Below are positions 20,681 to 32,572 of a stretch of DNA of 64,000 nucleotides, in pieces. The translations under genes were made by a program, and so were the position numbers. How positions within the stretch are numbered: position 1 is the first letter of the stretch; every line of letters begins with the position of its first letter. The notes beneath the pieces are model-generated. The model was not told the DNA's origin, searched no databases, and was given only the letters and a program-made list of their open reading frames with translations. Origin of the DNA: Leptobrachium leishanense (taxonomy: Eukaryota > Chordata > Amphibia > Anura > Megophryidae); NCBI GenBank assembly GCA_009667805.1, contig CM019066.1, positions 326,984,690-327,048,689 on the forward strand, written 5' to 3'.

Positions 20681-20886
20681 GAGCTCTGCGGGAGGTGAAT
20701 ACCACGTCAGGGCACCGGTGTATGGGAGAGACTGGGTTTTAAACCCGGCGGGTCCGCGTCACAGCGCCAGGCCCCGCCCCTCGGCGTCCCACGTGAGCGG
20801 GCCCGGAAGCGCTTACATTCGGCGCCTGGCCAGCGAGCAGCGAGGAAGCTGCTGCCAGGCGCCCCATCCCCTGGGTCCCCGTGACA
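20062..20886 (-). repeat. Gypsy-B 5' LTR with promoter
   Basis: On the minus strand U3 contains an ETS-type CCGGAAG block (complement at 20803-20810), a CACGTG E-box (20790-20795) and a GC box (20771-20780). A TTTAAAA box at about 20737-20744 follows. The predicted start, GCCCTGACGT, lies about 30 bases further, at 20713. Downstream, R-U5 holds five 36-bp repeat units (20487-20670) and the two-copy roughly 130-bp block. Promoter use is inferred from spacing. Confidence 0.85.
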
Positions 20887-20891
20887 GGAGG

Positions 20892-23257
20892 GGGGGGACA
20901 AAAGGGTAAAAAACAATCTGCCCGATTGTCCCCCAAAACTAAATCGGAGGGTGCAAGCAACATGTGGGGAAAAAAATGACAAGCTCAGAGTCGTGTCTAT
21001 AAATGCTCGCAGTTTAGTCAATAAAATCAATGAACCCGGAGGCAATGATGGCAGCTGAAAAAGTAGATTTAGTGGCGGTTACTGAGACATGGTTCAGTGA
21101 GAAAAATAACTGGGACATAACAATACTGGGGTACTCTTTATATAGAAAAGACAGAGAAGGTAGGAAAGGAGGAGTGGCCCTGTATGTGACAAAACAACAT
21201 AAAAACAAACCAAATAAAAGTGAGCGAGGTGAACATAGAGTCAGTTTGGGTTACGCTAACATTTGGCAACCATACAGTAGCTCGTGTAGGTGTGATCTAT
21301 AGACCCCCTGCACAAGTAGAAGAGCTAGATAATCTGCTGTTTGAGGAAATAGCCAAAATGGCAATGAAGGGGGAAGTTATTATCATGGGGGACTTTAATC
21401 TTCCTGATGTGAACTGGAAAACCAAAATAGCTGGGTGCACCAGGAGTACAAATATTCTAAACTCCCTACTGGGATTATCTCTAACACAAGTAGTTGAGGA
21501 GCCGACCCGTAAAGAAGCCATATTGGATTTAATACTCACAAATGGAGGTTTGGTATCGGACGTTGTTGTAGGTGAAAATTTGGGATCTAGTGATCACCAG
21601 TCAGTATGGTTTAATATAAGAACAGGGATGGAGCCGCACCACACAAAAACAAAAGTTTTAGACTTTAAGAAAACAGATTTTTCTAAAATGAGATTTTGTG
21701 TGAAGGAGTCATTATCAGACTGGAGGAATTTAAAGGGAGTCCAGGTGAAATGGGAGTATTTAAAGGAAGCATTATTGAAGGCCACAGGCAATTGCATTCG
21801 GCTTGTTAGCAAAAACAAAAAAGGGAAGAAACCACTGTGGTACAAGTGGCCAAAATAGTGAAGAACAAAAAGACAGCATTCCATAATTATAAAAAACCTC
21901 AGAGTGAAGAAGATAGGCAAACCTATAATATTAGGCAGAAAGAGGCAAAGCAATTTATAAGAGCTTCCAAAGCACACGCAGAAGAGAAAATAGCTCAGTC
22001 AGTAAAAAAGGGGGACAAAACATTTTTTAGATACATAAACGAGAAAAGAAAAGTAAAACAAGGATTAGTTAGATTAAAAACAAAGGAAGGTATGTAGAAG
22101 AGGATAAAAGTCTCGCTGACTGCCTCAATGAATATTTTTGTTCAGTCTTTGCAGAAGAAAAGGATGGAAAAGAACCTCAGTTAGGAGGAAACACTAACGA
22201 GACATTTACATATCAGTTTACAGAGGAGGAGGTTCTACAGCAGCTGTCTAAAGTAAAGACAAATAAGTCAATGGGGCCTGATGGGATCCATCCTAAATTA
22301 TTAAAAGAGCTCAGTGATGTAATAGCAAAACCGTTAACAGATTTATTTAACCAATCCTTGCTAACGGGAGTCGTCCCAGAAGACTGGAAATTAGCAAATG
22401 TTGTGCCCATTTACAAGAAGGGTAGTAGGGAGGAATCGGGAACTATAGGCCAGTTAGTTTTACATCAGTAGTGGGGAAATTAATGGAAACCATGTTAAAA
22501 GGAAAGGATTGTTGAACATCTAAAAACACATAGATTACAGGATCAGAAACAACATGAGTTTACCTCATGGAGATCATGCCAAACTAATCTTATTGATTTT
22601 TTTGATTGGGTAACAAAAATAATAGACACAGGTGGTGCAGTAGACATTGCTTATTTAGTTTTCAGTAAGGCTTTTGATACTGTTCCGCATAGAAGGCTTA
22701 TCAATAAATTGCAATCTTTGAGCTTGGATTCCAATATTGTTGAATGGATTAGGCAGTGGCTGAGTGACAGGCAACAGAGGTTGTGGTAAATGGAGTTTAT
22801 TCGGCGCAAGGTCTTGTTACCAGTGGGATACCTCAGGAGTCAGTACTTGGACCTTTGTACTCTTTAATATTTTTATTAGTGATATTGCAGAAGGTATTAA
22901 TGGAAAAGTATGTCTTTTTGCTGATGACACAAAGATTTGTAACAGGGTTGACGTTCCTGGAGGGATCAGCCAAATGACAAATGATTTAGGTAAACTAAAA
23001 AAATGGTCGGAGCTGTGGCAATTGAGTTTTAAAGTGGATAAGTGCAAGATAATGCACCTGGGACGTAAAAACCCAAGGGCTGAATATAGAATATTTGATA
23101 CAGTCTTAACCTCAACATCTGAGGAAAGGGATTTAGGGGTTATTATTTCAGAGGATCTAAGGGTAAGTAGTCAATGTAATAGAGCAGCAGGAAATGCCAG
23201 CAGAATGCTTGGTTGTGTAGGGAGAGGTATTAGCAGTAGGAAAAGGGAAGTGCTCAT
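20892..23257 (+). pseudogene. LINE ORF2 (endonuclease-RT, CR1/L2 type), copy 1, broken
   Basis: Starting at about 21030 the endonuclease shows VDLVAVTETWF, RPPAQVEELDNL, IIMGDFNLPDVNW and SSDHQSVWF. After stops and frameshifts near 21200, 21855 and 22095, RT follows with MGPDGIHPKLLKEL, VPEDWKLANVVPIYKKG, FSKAFDTV, GIPQESVLGPL and LFADDTKI. The end (...SSRKREVLI) is cut by the hAT insertion at 23258. This copy lacks the C-terminus, which survives only in copy 2 at 34153-34629. Several breaks are shared with copy 2. Confidence 0.9.
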
Positions 23258-23958
23258 TAAGGATAAGCTGTTCGGTTCGATCAGTTCGGAGCTCGATTCG
23301 AACTTTGGTCGTTCGAAATTCGCGAACTTCGAACTTTTTGGGTGTGTTCGGTTCGAGTTCGCAATTTTTTTTAAAAAAAAAAGTATAAAAAATGCTTAAA
23401 AAATACTAAAAAATCTAGAAATAAAGAGACTCTTTACTGCAGAATATTATAAGCAATGGTTTATTAGATATTGAATTAAAAACTAATGTGTACGTGCAAA
23501 GATTCTCAACTCTAAATGACCTCTGCTCACAAACGGGCATAAACACCAGGTGTTTTTAGTCTGGACTAATCAATTTGATACATTGTAGACTATACTGAGG
23601 TACTGAGGGGCTGGGGTAGTGTCTGCTTCTGATTGAAATTTGAGAAGTGTTAATTTCCCTCCTAAGACTTCCTAATATGCTTCATTTAACTGCTGTGTGA
23701 AAAAAATACAAAATTTCCTCCTCATTGCCCGCTTTTAACATCTAAAGCAATGTTATTTTTCACCCCGGGATTAAACATTAACAGGGTTATTCAGAGAGCG
23801 GTGAAAAGCAGGAGAATAACTGGAGAAGTGAAAATTCTAGGTCAAAATAGCCAAACCAGAAAAATTCTACCATTTATCTCACTTTCCAAATCGGCTATTT
23901 GGTCTAGATTGTTCTCTTCTCCTGCCAGTTCTCCTGGCTTTCACCTCTCTCTCAAGGT
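23258..23958 (+). mobile_element. Truncated hAT (TAGGGATGAGC family) at duplication junction
   Basis: Left end TAAGGATAAGCTGTTCG follows the LINE sequence GTGCTCAT exactly as in copy 2 (30795), so both copies share this insertion by descent. About 700 bp inside, sequence jumps to the start of the right duplication unit. It includes part of the CAGGGTTATTCAGAGAG palindromic element (23780 on). Confidence 0.85.
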
Positions 23959-24262
23959 TGTTCAGGGAAGCCTTATATAGTGTGCTGCGGGACTTAGCTC
24001 TGTGAGCCCATGATTGGGCAAAATTTGCCCAATCAGGACTCTGAGCCCTGATTGGCATAGTCTTGCACCTGACCTGGGTCATGTGCAAGGCTGTAGCCAA
24101 TCACAAGCTTCAGGCCAGTGGAAAAGTGCATTGTGGTCCATTGTGGTGCATTGTGGGCGAACACGCGGCGAACACGCGGAAATGTTCGATGTTCACTGAA
24201 CGAGCAATGTTCGAATCGAACTCATGTTCGGATGGAACAACCAGCCCATTTCTATTCCCTAA
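23959..24262 (-). mobile_element. BED-hAT 5' fragment, uninterrupted copy
   Basis: The same fragment as 4959-5034 plus 11713-11932, but without Gypsy-A. It therefore shows the pre-insertion site (CCAATCAGGACTCTGAG). Confidence 0.8.
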
Positions 24263-24875
24263 CAGGGGGTTGTAATTGCTGAAAATCCCTGTACAGTACA
24301 GATGAAAGGTGTTACTATGATTTCCATACAGAGGCATTATGTCACATACAGATATTGGTTTTATATTCTAATAGTAGTAGTATTTTCTGGAAGCTGCATT
24401 GCTAATAATCATATAATGATCACTACAAATCCCCATAAGCAGGAGATCTGAACATTTTTATTATCTATCTTTATCACATTTGCAGGGTTATTCAGAGAAA
24501 TCTGAATGGCTGCCGAAAGGGAAAAGAACGCTGAAAATTAGCATTCGGTTACCTTTCTTGGCCATTCGGCTATTCAGAGAGCAGGCAATTCGCCAAATCC
24601 TGGCGAATTGCCTGCACATACGTTGCCTGTTCATTGCCTGTTCGAGGGCAGTGAATCCCCATAGAGAAGCAATGCTTCGTCTATTCAGAGAGCAAAAGCC
24701 ATCAGTGAATAGTTGCCGAATTGCCCTGTCATTCGGTGGTTTCATTCGGCAGATTTATTCAGGCGAATCCCATAGGCTTCAATGTTAAAAATATTCCCGT
24801 TTTAATTCAATATCTAATAAACCATTGCTTATAATATTCTGCAGTAAAGAGTCTCTTTATTTATAGACAAGGTGG

Positions 24876-25660
24876 AAAGCCTGCCCAGAGGGCAGTCTAT
24901 TGTGGATATACTGCCCCTGCTCATGGATATATGCCCCAGCTCATGGATATTGCCCCAGCACGTGGATATTGCCCCAGCACGTGGATACTGCCCCAGCACG
25001 TGGATACTGCCCCAGCTCGTGGATATTGCCCCAGCTCGTGGATATTGCCCCAGCACGTGGATATTGCCCCAGCACGTGGATATTGCCCCAGCTCGTGGAT
25101 ACCGGCCCAGCTCGTGGATACCGGCCCAGCTCGTGGATACCGGCCCAGCTCGTGGATATTGCCCCAGCACGTGGATATTGCCCCAGCTCGTGGATATTGC
25201 CCCAGCTCGTGGATATTGCCCCAGCACGTGGATATTGCCCCAGCTCGTGGATACTGGCCCAGCGCGTGGATATTGCCCCAGCACGTGGATATTGGCCCAG
25301 CTCGTGGATACTGGCCCAGCTCGTGGATACTGGCCCAGCTCGTGGATATTGCCCCAGCTCGTGGATATTGCCCCAGCACGTGGATATTGCCCCAGCTCGT
25401 GGATACTGGCCCAGCTCCTGGATATTGCCCCCCAGCTCCTGGATATTGCCCCCCAGCTCCTGGATATTGCCCCCCAGCTCATGGATACTGCCCCCCAGCT
25501 CCTGGATACTTCCCCCCAGCTCCTGGATACTGCCCCCCAGCTCATGGATATTGCCCCCCAGCTCATGGATACTGCCCCCCAGCTCCTGGATATTGCCCCC
25601 CAGCTCCTGGATATTGCCCCCCAGCTCCTGGATATTGCCCCCCAGCTCCTGGATATTGTC
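24876..25660. repeat. 18-21-bp minisatellite, copy 2 (expanded)
   Basis: Same units as 12545-13060, with about 280 bp more, including a longer run of the CCCCCCAGCTCCTGGATATTG form. Open in nearly all frames purely by periodicity. Confidence 0.95.
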
Positions 25661-25709
25661 CCCCCAAGCTCTCATGGATATATGCCCCAGATCAGACCCC
25701 AGACCAGAC

Positions 25710-26115
25710 ATGGGGCGGCTGTTCGAATGCTCTATCGGCATTCGGACAGCCGCCCCATGAGCTCCGCGCCATACTTACCTTTCCGAGCGGCGCCGGGGAA
25801 GTGAAAGTTTCCCCGCTTCCGGTCGTTGAAGGACCCAAGTCGCGGTCACGTGGGACTCCCACGTGACCGGGGCTTGGGTCCTTCAAAGAGCGGAAGCGAG
25901 GGAACTTTCCCTCCGCCGCTCGGGGGTTGGATGCGCGCGGCAGCCGGGTAGAGGCTGCGAGCACAGCCTCTACCCGGCTGCTGTGTGCATCTTGTAACCG
26001 CCGCGGCGAGCGCACAGCCGGCTCGTGCCGCGGCGGTTGCATGCGCGCGCAACCAACCGCCGCTGGTTGCATGCGCAGAGTAAGGCTTGGCGACGGACAC
26101 GCCAAGCCTTACTCA
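25710..26115. repeat. Series of consecutive GC-rich hairpins, copy 2
   Basis: Near-identical to 13084-13495, with a small deletion near 26070 shortening one hairpin. Confidence 0.9.
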
Positions 26116-26974
26116 ATTATAGTATAGATTTTTTAGGATATTTTAAGCATTTTTTTGGATTTTTTTTAAAGAAAAAATCTGTTTTTTTTAACTTTACTTA
26201 TTTTTTCTGTAACTGCCCTTTTTATTATCATTCATTGGATCTTATATGTAAATTACAGACATTTTCGCTCAGTAGTTACTTTGCAAACAGCGTTTCACTT
26301 TTCAAACATTCAAGTGAACTGTTTTTTTAATTTATTCACTCCATTCGTCTGCGGGGCCGCGTTTTTCCCGGCGGCTGCTCTGCATGTGATCGGCTCCTGC
26401 TCGGGTTTCTCCGTCGTATTCGGCAGGGTTAATCCAGATGTTTTTGCGGGTTTTCGACGTGCATTCGCTGGGTTTTGCGGGGACTGTTCGGCAGGTTTGC
26501 GGCGGCTGTTCCCTGCACTTCGACGGCCCTGTGGTGCTTGCTGAATACACCGCAGGGTCGCCGAAATGGGATTGCCGAATCAAAGAGAACGAAAAGTCAC
26601 CGAATGTGCGGTGGCTTTTCGATTCTTTTTGAATTACCCTGATATTGTTTTTGACACAAAGGCCATTTCTGCCTGTATGCTGATAATGCAGAACCCATGT
26701 GAAATGGTGTAAGATAAGGGACGCCATCTAGAGCTCAGAATCTTTCATTACAACAAAACTTCTGTGATGGATAAATGAGTACAGGAAAATTAAAAAAATT
26801 AACAAATTTATTTTTTCTCTATTTCAGAACAATTGATTTCTGTGCAAAATTTTAATTTTACCCTATAGGAATTGTTATTTTTGCATCCTATTTTTCAAAT
26901 AAATGTCATGATGCATTATTTTCAACAAAAAGTGCTTGATAGTGAAGTGGTTAAATCTCATTACATCAAAATGA

Positions 26975-27530
26975 AGTCAACCACCATCCCCTATGCCTAA
27001 GGTATGCAGGACTGCAACCAAGGACAAAAAGGAAAATGTGGGACTTGATAGAAGGCAATTGTTGCTGGGTGATTCTATCATAAGAGGTGTTGAGCTGGAG
27101 AGTAGTGGTTTGGTGAGATGTCTGCCTGGGGCTACTGCTCGTTGAGACAAGAGACGTATTCTCAATATTGCCAAACAAGCAAAGCAGCAAGGGGAAGTGG
27201 ACGTTCTAGTCCATCTAGGGACAAATGACTTGGCTAGCAATGAGGTTTCTGAGATTAAGGAACATTTTTGTACAGCAGATTGCGTCCACTGTGTCATTCT
27301 CTGAAGTTTTGCCTGTGCATAACATTCAGGATAGGCAGATGCGCAATAGGGAATTTAATTTGTGGCTTCGGGAATGGTGTCGGGAGCAAGGATTTGGCTT
27401 TGTGTCCCATTATAGCTCTAATTGGAGCAGAAAGGAACTGTATAAAAAAGATGGTTTGCATCTTACTCATAGGGGAACATATGTTCTCAGTGAGAAGTTC
27501 AAAGGTTTCACAAAGGAATATTTAAACTAG
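26975..27530 (+). pseudogene. LINE ORF1 esterase, copy 2, broken
   Basis: Same GDSIIRG and LHLTHRGTY features as copy 1 and the same frameshift near 27255. It also has its own stop codon near 27143 (CGTTGAGAC where copy 1 reads CGTAGAGAC). Confidence 0.8.
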
Positions 27531-29200
27531 GAGGGGGGGACAAAAGGGTAAAAAACAATCTGCCCGATTGTCCCCCAAAACTAAATCGGAGGGTGCAAGC
27601 AACATGTGGGGAAAAAAAATGACAAGCTCAGAGTCGTGTCTATAAAGGCTCGCAGTTTAGTCAATAAAATCAATGAACCCGGAGACAATGATGGCAGCTG
27701 AAAAAGTAGATTTAGTGGCGGTTACTGAGACATGGTTCAGTGAGAAAAATAACTGGGACATAACAATACCGGGGTACTCTTTATATAGAAAAGATAGAGA
27801 AGGTAGGAAAGGAGGAGGAGTGGCCCTGTATGTGAAAAACAACATAAAAACAAACCAAATAAAAGTGAGCGAGGTGAACATAGAGTCAGTTTGGGTTACG
27901 CTAACATTTGGCAATCATACAGTAGCTCATGTAGGTTTGATCTATAGACCCCCTGGACAAGTAGAAGAGCTAGATAATCTGCTGTTTGAGGAAATAGCCA
28001 AAATGGCAATGAAGGGGGAAGTTATTATCATGGGGGACTTTAATCTTCCTGATGTGAACTGGAAAACCAAAACAGCTGGGTGCACCAGGAGTACAAATAT
28101 TCTAAACTCCCTACTGGGATTATCTCTAACACAAGTAGTTGAGGAGCCGACCCGTAAAGAGGCCATATTGGATTTAATACTCACAAATGGAGGTTTGGTA
28201 TCGGACGTTGTTGTAGGTGAAAATTTGGGATCTAGTGATCACCAGTCAGTATGGTTTAATATAAGAACAGGGATGGAGCCGCACCACACAAAAACAAAAG
28301 TTTTAGACTTTAAGAAAACAGATTTTTCTAAAATGAGATTTTGTGTGAAGGAGTCATTATCAGACTGGAGGAATTTAAAGGGAGTCCAGGTGAAATGGGA
28401 GTATTTAAAGGAAGCATTATTGAAGGCCACAGGCAATTGCATTCGGCTTGTTAGCAAAAACAAAAAAGGGAAGAAACCACTGTGGTACAAGTGGCCAAAA
28501 TAGTGAAGAACAAAAAGACAGCATTCCATAATTATAAAAAACCTCAGAGTGAAGAAGATAGGCAAACCTATAATATTAGGCAGAAAGAGGCAAAGCAATT
28601 TATAAGAGCGTCCAAAGCACACGCAGAAGAGAAAATAGCTCAGTCAGTAAAAAAGGGGGACAAAACATTTTTTAGATACATAAACGAGAAAAGAAAAGTA
28701 AAACAAGGATTAGTTAGATTAAAAACAAAGGAAGGTATGTAGAAGAGGATAAAAGTCTCGCTGACTGCCTCAATGAATATTTTTGTTCAGTCTTTGCAGA
28801 AGAAAAGGATGGAAAAGGACCTCAGTTAGGAGGAAACACCAACGAGACATTTACATATCAGTTTACAGAGGAGGAGGTTCTACAGCAGCTGTCTAAAGTA
28901 AAGACAAATAAGTCAATGGGGCCTGATGGGATCCATCCTAAATTATTAAAAAGAGCTCAGTGATGTAATAGCAAAACCGTTAACAGATTTATTTAACCAA
29001 TCCTTGCTAACGGGAGTCGTCCCAGAAGACTGGAAATTAGCAAATGTTGTGCCCATTTACAAGAAGGGTAGTAGGGAGGAATCGGAAACTATAGGCCAGT
29101 TAGTTTTACATCAGTAGTGGGGAAATTAATGGAAACCATGTTAAAGGAAAGGATTGTTGAACATCTAAAAACACATAGATTACAGGATCAGAAACAACAT

Positions 29201-29635
29201 CAGGGTTATCCAAAGAGATTCGAAAAGTCACCGCACGTTCGGTGACTTTTCGTTCTCTTCAATTCGGTTCCTTTTGCCGATTGCATTTCGGTGACCCTGC
29301 GGTGTATTCAGCAAACACCACAGGGTCCCCGAATTGCAGGGAAAAGCTGCCGTAAACCCACCGAAAACTAACCGAATGCACGCTGAAAACAAGCAAAAAC
29401 ATCTGGATTAACCTTTGAAAAAGACGAACAGGAGCCGAACAGGAGCCGAACATGAGCCGAATCACACAGAGCCGAAGCAGCTGTGACGTAGAGGAGGCAG
29501 TGAATAAATTAGAAAAACCATTTGTATGAATCAGGGAAAAAGAAACGCTGTTTGCAAAGAAACTACTGAGCGAAAATGTCTGAAATTTTCACAGGAGGTC
29601 CAGGGAATGATAAAGAGGGCTGTTACAAAAAAAAT

Positions 29636-29672
<37 letters not shown>

Positions 29673-30088
29673 TCTGAAAAATGCTTAAAGTATCCTAAAA
29701 AATCTATAAATAAAGAGACTTTTTGCTGCAGAATTTTAGAATGAACGGTTTATTAGATATTGAATTAAAACGGGAATATTTTTAACATTGAAGCCTATGG
29801 GATTCTCCTGAATAAATTTGCCGAATTAAACCACCGAATGGCAGGGCATTAGGGGAACCTTTCACTGCTGGTTTGTGTTCTCTGAATAGCCGAAGCAGTG
29901 CTTTTTCATGGGGATTTCACTGCCCTCGAACAGGGACCGAACAGGCACCGTATGTGCAGGCAATTCGCCAGTATTTGGCGAATTGCCTGCTCTCTGGATA
30001 GCCGAATGGCCAGGAAAGGTAACCGAATGCTGATTTTCAGCGTTCGGTTACCTTTCTCAAGCAATTCGGATCTCTTTGGATAACCCTG
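29201..30088. mobile_element. 888-bp MITE with 3-bp target duplication
   Basis: Ends CAGGGTTATCCAAAGAGAT and its complement. The LINE sequence ACAACATGAG is split with duplication of CAT (29198-29200 and 30089-30091), confirmed by the empty site at about 22545. A 3-bp duplication fits PIF/Harbinger or CACTA-type elements; the superfamily is not assigned. It includes a poly-A run (about 29639-29668) and a segment shared with hAT-type elements. No ORF of note. Confidence 0.92.
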
Positions 30089-31308
30089 CATGAGTTTACC
30101 TCATGGAGATCATGCCAAACTAATCTTATTGATTTTTTTGATTGGGTAACAAAAATAATAGACACAGGTGGTGCAGTAGACATTGCTTATTTAGATTTCA
30201 GTAAGGCTTTTGATACTGTTCTGCATAGAAGGCTTATCAATAAATTGCAATCTTTGAGCTTGGATTCCAATATTGTTGAATGGATTAGGCAGTGGCTGAG
30301 TGACAGGCAACAGAGGGTTGTGGTAAATGGAGTTTATTCGGCGCAAGGTCTTGTTACCAGTGGGATACCTCAGGAGTCAGTACTTGGACCTTTGTACTCT
30401 TTAATATTTTTATTAGTGATATTGCAGAAGGTATTAATGGAAAAGTATGTCTTTTTGCTGATGACACAAAGATTTGCAACAGGGTTGACGTTCCTGGAGG
30501 GATGAGCCAAATGACAAATGATTTAGGTAAACTAAAAAAATGGTCGGAGCTGTGGCAATGGAGTTTTAATGTGGATAAGTGCAAGATAATGCACCTGGGA
30601 CGTAAAAACCCAAGGGCTGAATATAGAATATTTGATACAGTCCTAACCTCAACATCTGAGGAAAGGGATTTAGGGGTTATTATTTCAGAGGATCTAAGGG
30701 TAAGTAGTCAATGTAATAGAGCAGCAGGAAATGCCAGCAGAATGCTTGGTTGTGTAGGGAGAGGTATTAGCAGTAGGAAAAGGGAAGTGCTCATTAGGGA
30801 TGAGCTGTTCGGTTCGATCAGTTCGGAGTTCGATTCGAACTTTAGTCGTTCGAAATTCACGAACTTCGAACTTTTTGGGTGTGTTCGGTTCGAGTTCGCA
30901 AAATATTTTTTTTTAAACAGTATAAAAAATGCTTAAAAAATACTAAAAAATCTAGAAATAAAGAGACTCTTTACTGCAGAATATTATAAGCAATGGTTTA
31001 TTAGATATTGAATTAAAAACTAATGTGTACGTGCAAAGATTCTCAACTCTAAATGACCTCTGTTCACAAACGGGCATAAACACCAGGTGTTTTTAGTCTG
31101 GTCTAATCAATTTGATACATTGTAGACTATACTGAGGTACTGAGGGGCTGGGGTAGTGTCTGCTTCTGATTGAAATTTGAGAAGTGTTAATTTCCCTCCT
31201 AAAACTTCCTAATATGCTTCATTTAACTGCTGTGTGAAAAAAATACAAAATTTCCTCATTGCCCGCTTTTAACATCTAAAGCAATGTTATTTTTCACCCC
31301 GGGATTAA

Positions 31309-32568
31309 CCCCTTAAGGACGGGAGTAATTTTACAACTTCGGCGCTGTTTAGGAAGTAGAAGCTTGCTGAGCTAATTTTGACCATTTTTAAGTCACGTAT
31401 TCTTATACCACCCAGACAAATTATATATCGTTCTTTCCGTCAGACTCGGCAGATTAATAATATATCATTATTATATGTATATGTCATGCCCTGACAAAAT
31501 GCTATAACAAAAAATGTAAAAAAATGTGAATTTTCAATAAAATTTCAATCTTCCACAGTGTGTAAAGTGTTTTTTTTTTTAAATTTTATTATCCGAGGCT
31601 CTGCGGTCATATTCTATTGGGTAGATTTGTTAAAAAAATTAGAACGGGGAACCCATTTTATTTTTTTGGGGAGAAATTGCGTGATTTTAGCTAAACCCCC
31701 CAAAAAAAAAAAAATCATTAGTGAAGCATCATTGTTCACATTATAATTGAAATGTGAACAATAGTGCTGCATTAAAAAAAACAAATTTTTTTTTATTATT
31801 ATATTTATTATTTTTTTATTATTTAATTTATTATTTTTTTATTAACTTTTTTTTTACACTTTTATTTTACTTTTACCATGGTCATGTTTGATATCATTGG
31901 AAAGGCCATGCTCTGGCCTTTCCAGCAATATCAGCCATGACCCCCTAGCTGCCACCGATCAGGAGATAAAGGGGTTCAAAGAACCCCCCTATCTCCTGCA
32001 AGGGATTTCCATAGGAAATCCCTTTGCAGCTAGGGGGTTCCCAGTTAACTGACATCATCGCGCATGGCGCGATGAGTCAGTTGACCGGGGGGTGACCCAG
32101 AGGTGGGGGCTGCCATCCAAGATGGCGGCCCCCACCGGAAATAGGCCGCGATCGGGCACAAATTAGTGCCCGGTCGCGACCTGGCAACTAAGGGGTTAAC
32201 CCCCCATACATCGCTGGAAAGGTCAGGCTGTGACCCTTCCAGCGATGCTGGCCACAGCCGCCGGGGACCAGGCGATCGGGAGATAGAGGGATCCGAAGGA
32301 TCCCTCCCCTCCAGGCGCTTCCCCTGCTCCGGCGGGGGGGGGATGCCTGAAAATGACGTCATCGCGCCGCCGGCGCGATGACGTCACAGCGCCGGAGGAG
32401 GGATCACACTGATCTGACTCCGCGGGAGTCAGAACAGCGTGGGAGCGACCGGAGGAGGTAAGTATTCAGCGAGGGGGGCTGTAAACGCCGAGGACGTACA
32501 TTTACGTCCTGCGGCGTCAAAGCCCACCTAATGCAGGGCATAAATGTACGTCCTGTGGCGTTAAGGGG
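31309..32568. mobile_element. 1260-bp TTAA-flanked MITE (piggyBac/Kolobok-like)
   Basis: Flanked by TTAA at 31305-31308 and 32569-32572, with inverted ends CCCCTTAAGGACG and GGCGTTAAGGGG. The empty site GGGATTAAACATT is at about 23770. The interior has several inverted repeats (for example GATATCATTGGAAAGGCC and GCGATGACGTCA palindromes). No transposase. Related copies lie at 47560-48568 and 60603-61730. Confidence 0.9.
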
Positions 32569-32572
32569 TTAA

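Larger units (their letters stand above)
14902..20886 (-). mobile_element. Gypsy-B: near-intact Ty3/gypsy chromodomain (Sushi-like) retrotransposon
   Basis: 5985 bp with 825-bp LTRs (14902-15726 and 20062-20886) and a perfect 5-bp duplication GGAGG (14897-14901 and 20887-20891). By eye the LTRs differ at about 3 positions, two of them in the minisatellite, so insertion was recent. A single gag-pol frame is open without stops, making this the one element here that may still be functional. It sits in the LINE copy between ORF1 and ORF2; the empty site is visible at about 27532. Confidence 0.97.
4959..23958 (+). repeat. Left copy of a direct tandem duplication
   Basis: After removing Gypsy-A and Gypsy-B this segment is about 6.3 kb. 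It is collinear with 23959-32767 (about 6.66 kb after removing two insertions there). The order is hAT 5' fragment, MITE with minisatellite and GC hairpins, 3' flank, LINE ORF1, LINE ORF2, hAT left end. The junction at about 23958 jumps from the hAT interior straight back to the GGGAAGCCTTATATAG start. The extra length of copy 2 is explained mainly by a longer minisatellite. Confidence 0.85.
24483..26641. mobile_element. MITE of the CAGGGTTATTC family, copy 2, with internal insertion
   Basis: Counterpart of 12154-14007. Ends CAGGGTTATTCAGAG and TTGAATTACCCTG. The internal insertion with minisatellite and hairpins spans about 24868-26126. Confidence 0.78.

Noticed and set aside
20681..20886. 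Counting the leader frame further upstream into U3
   Set aside because: The frame meets a stop just upstream of 20680, and that region is before the predicted RNA start.
24829..25866. Frames of up to 311 codons on both strands
   Set aside because: Same minisatellite artefact in the duplicated copy.
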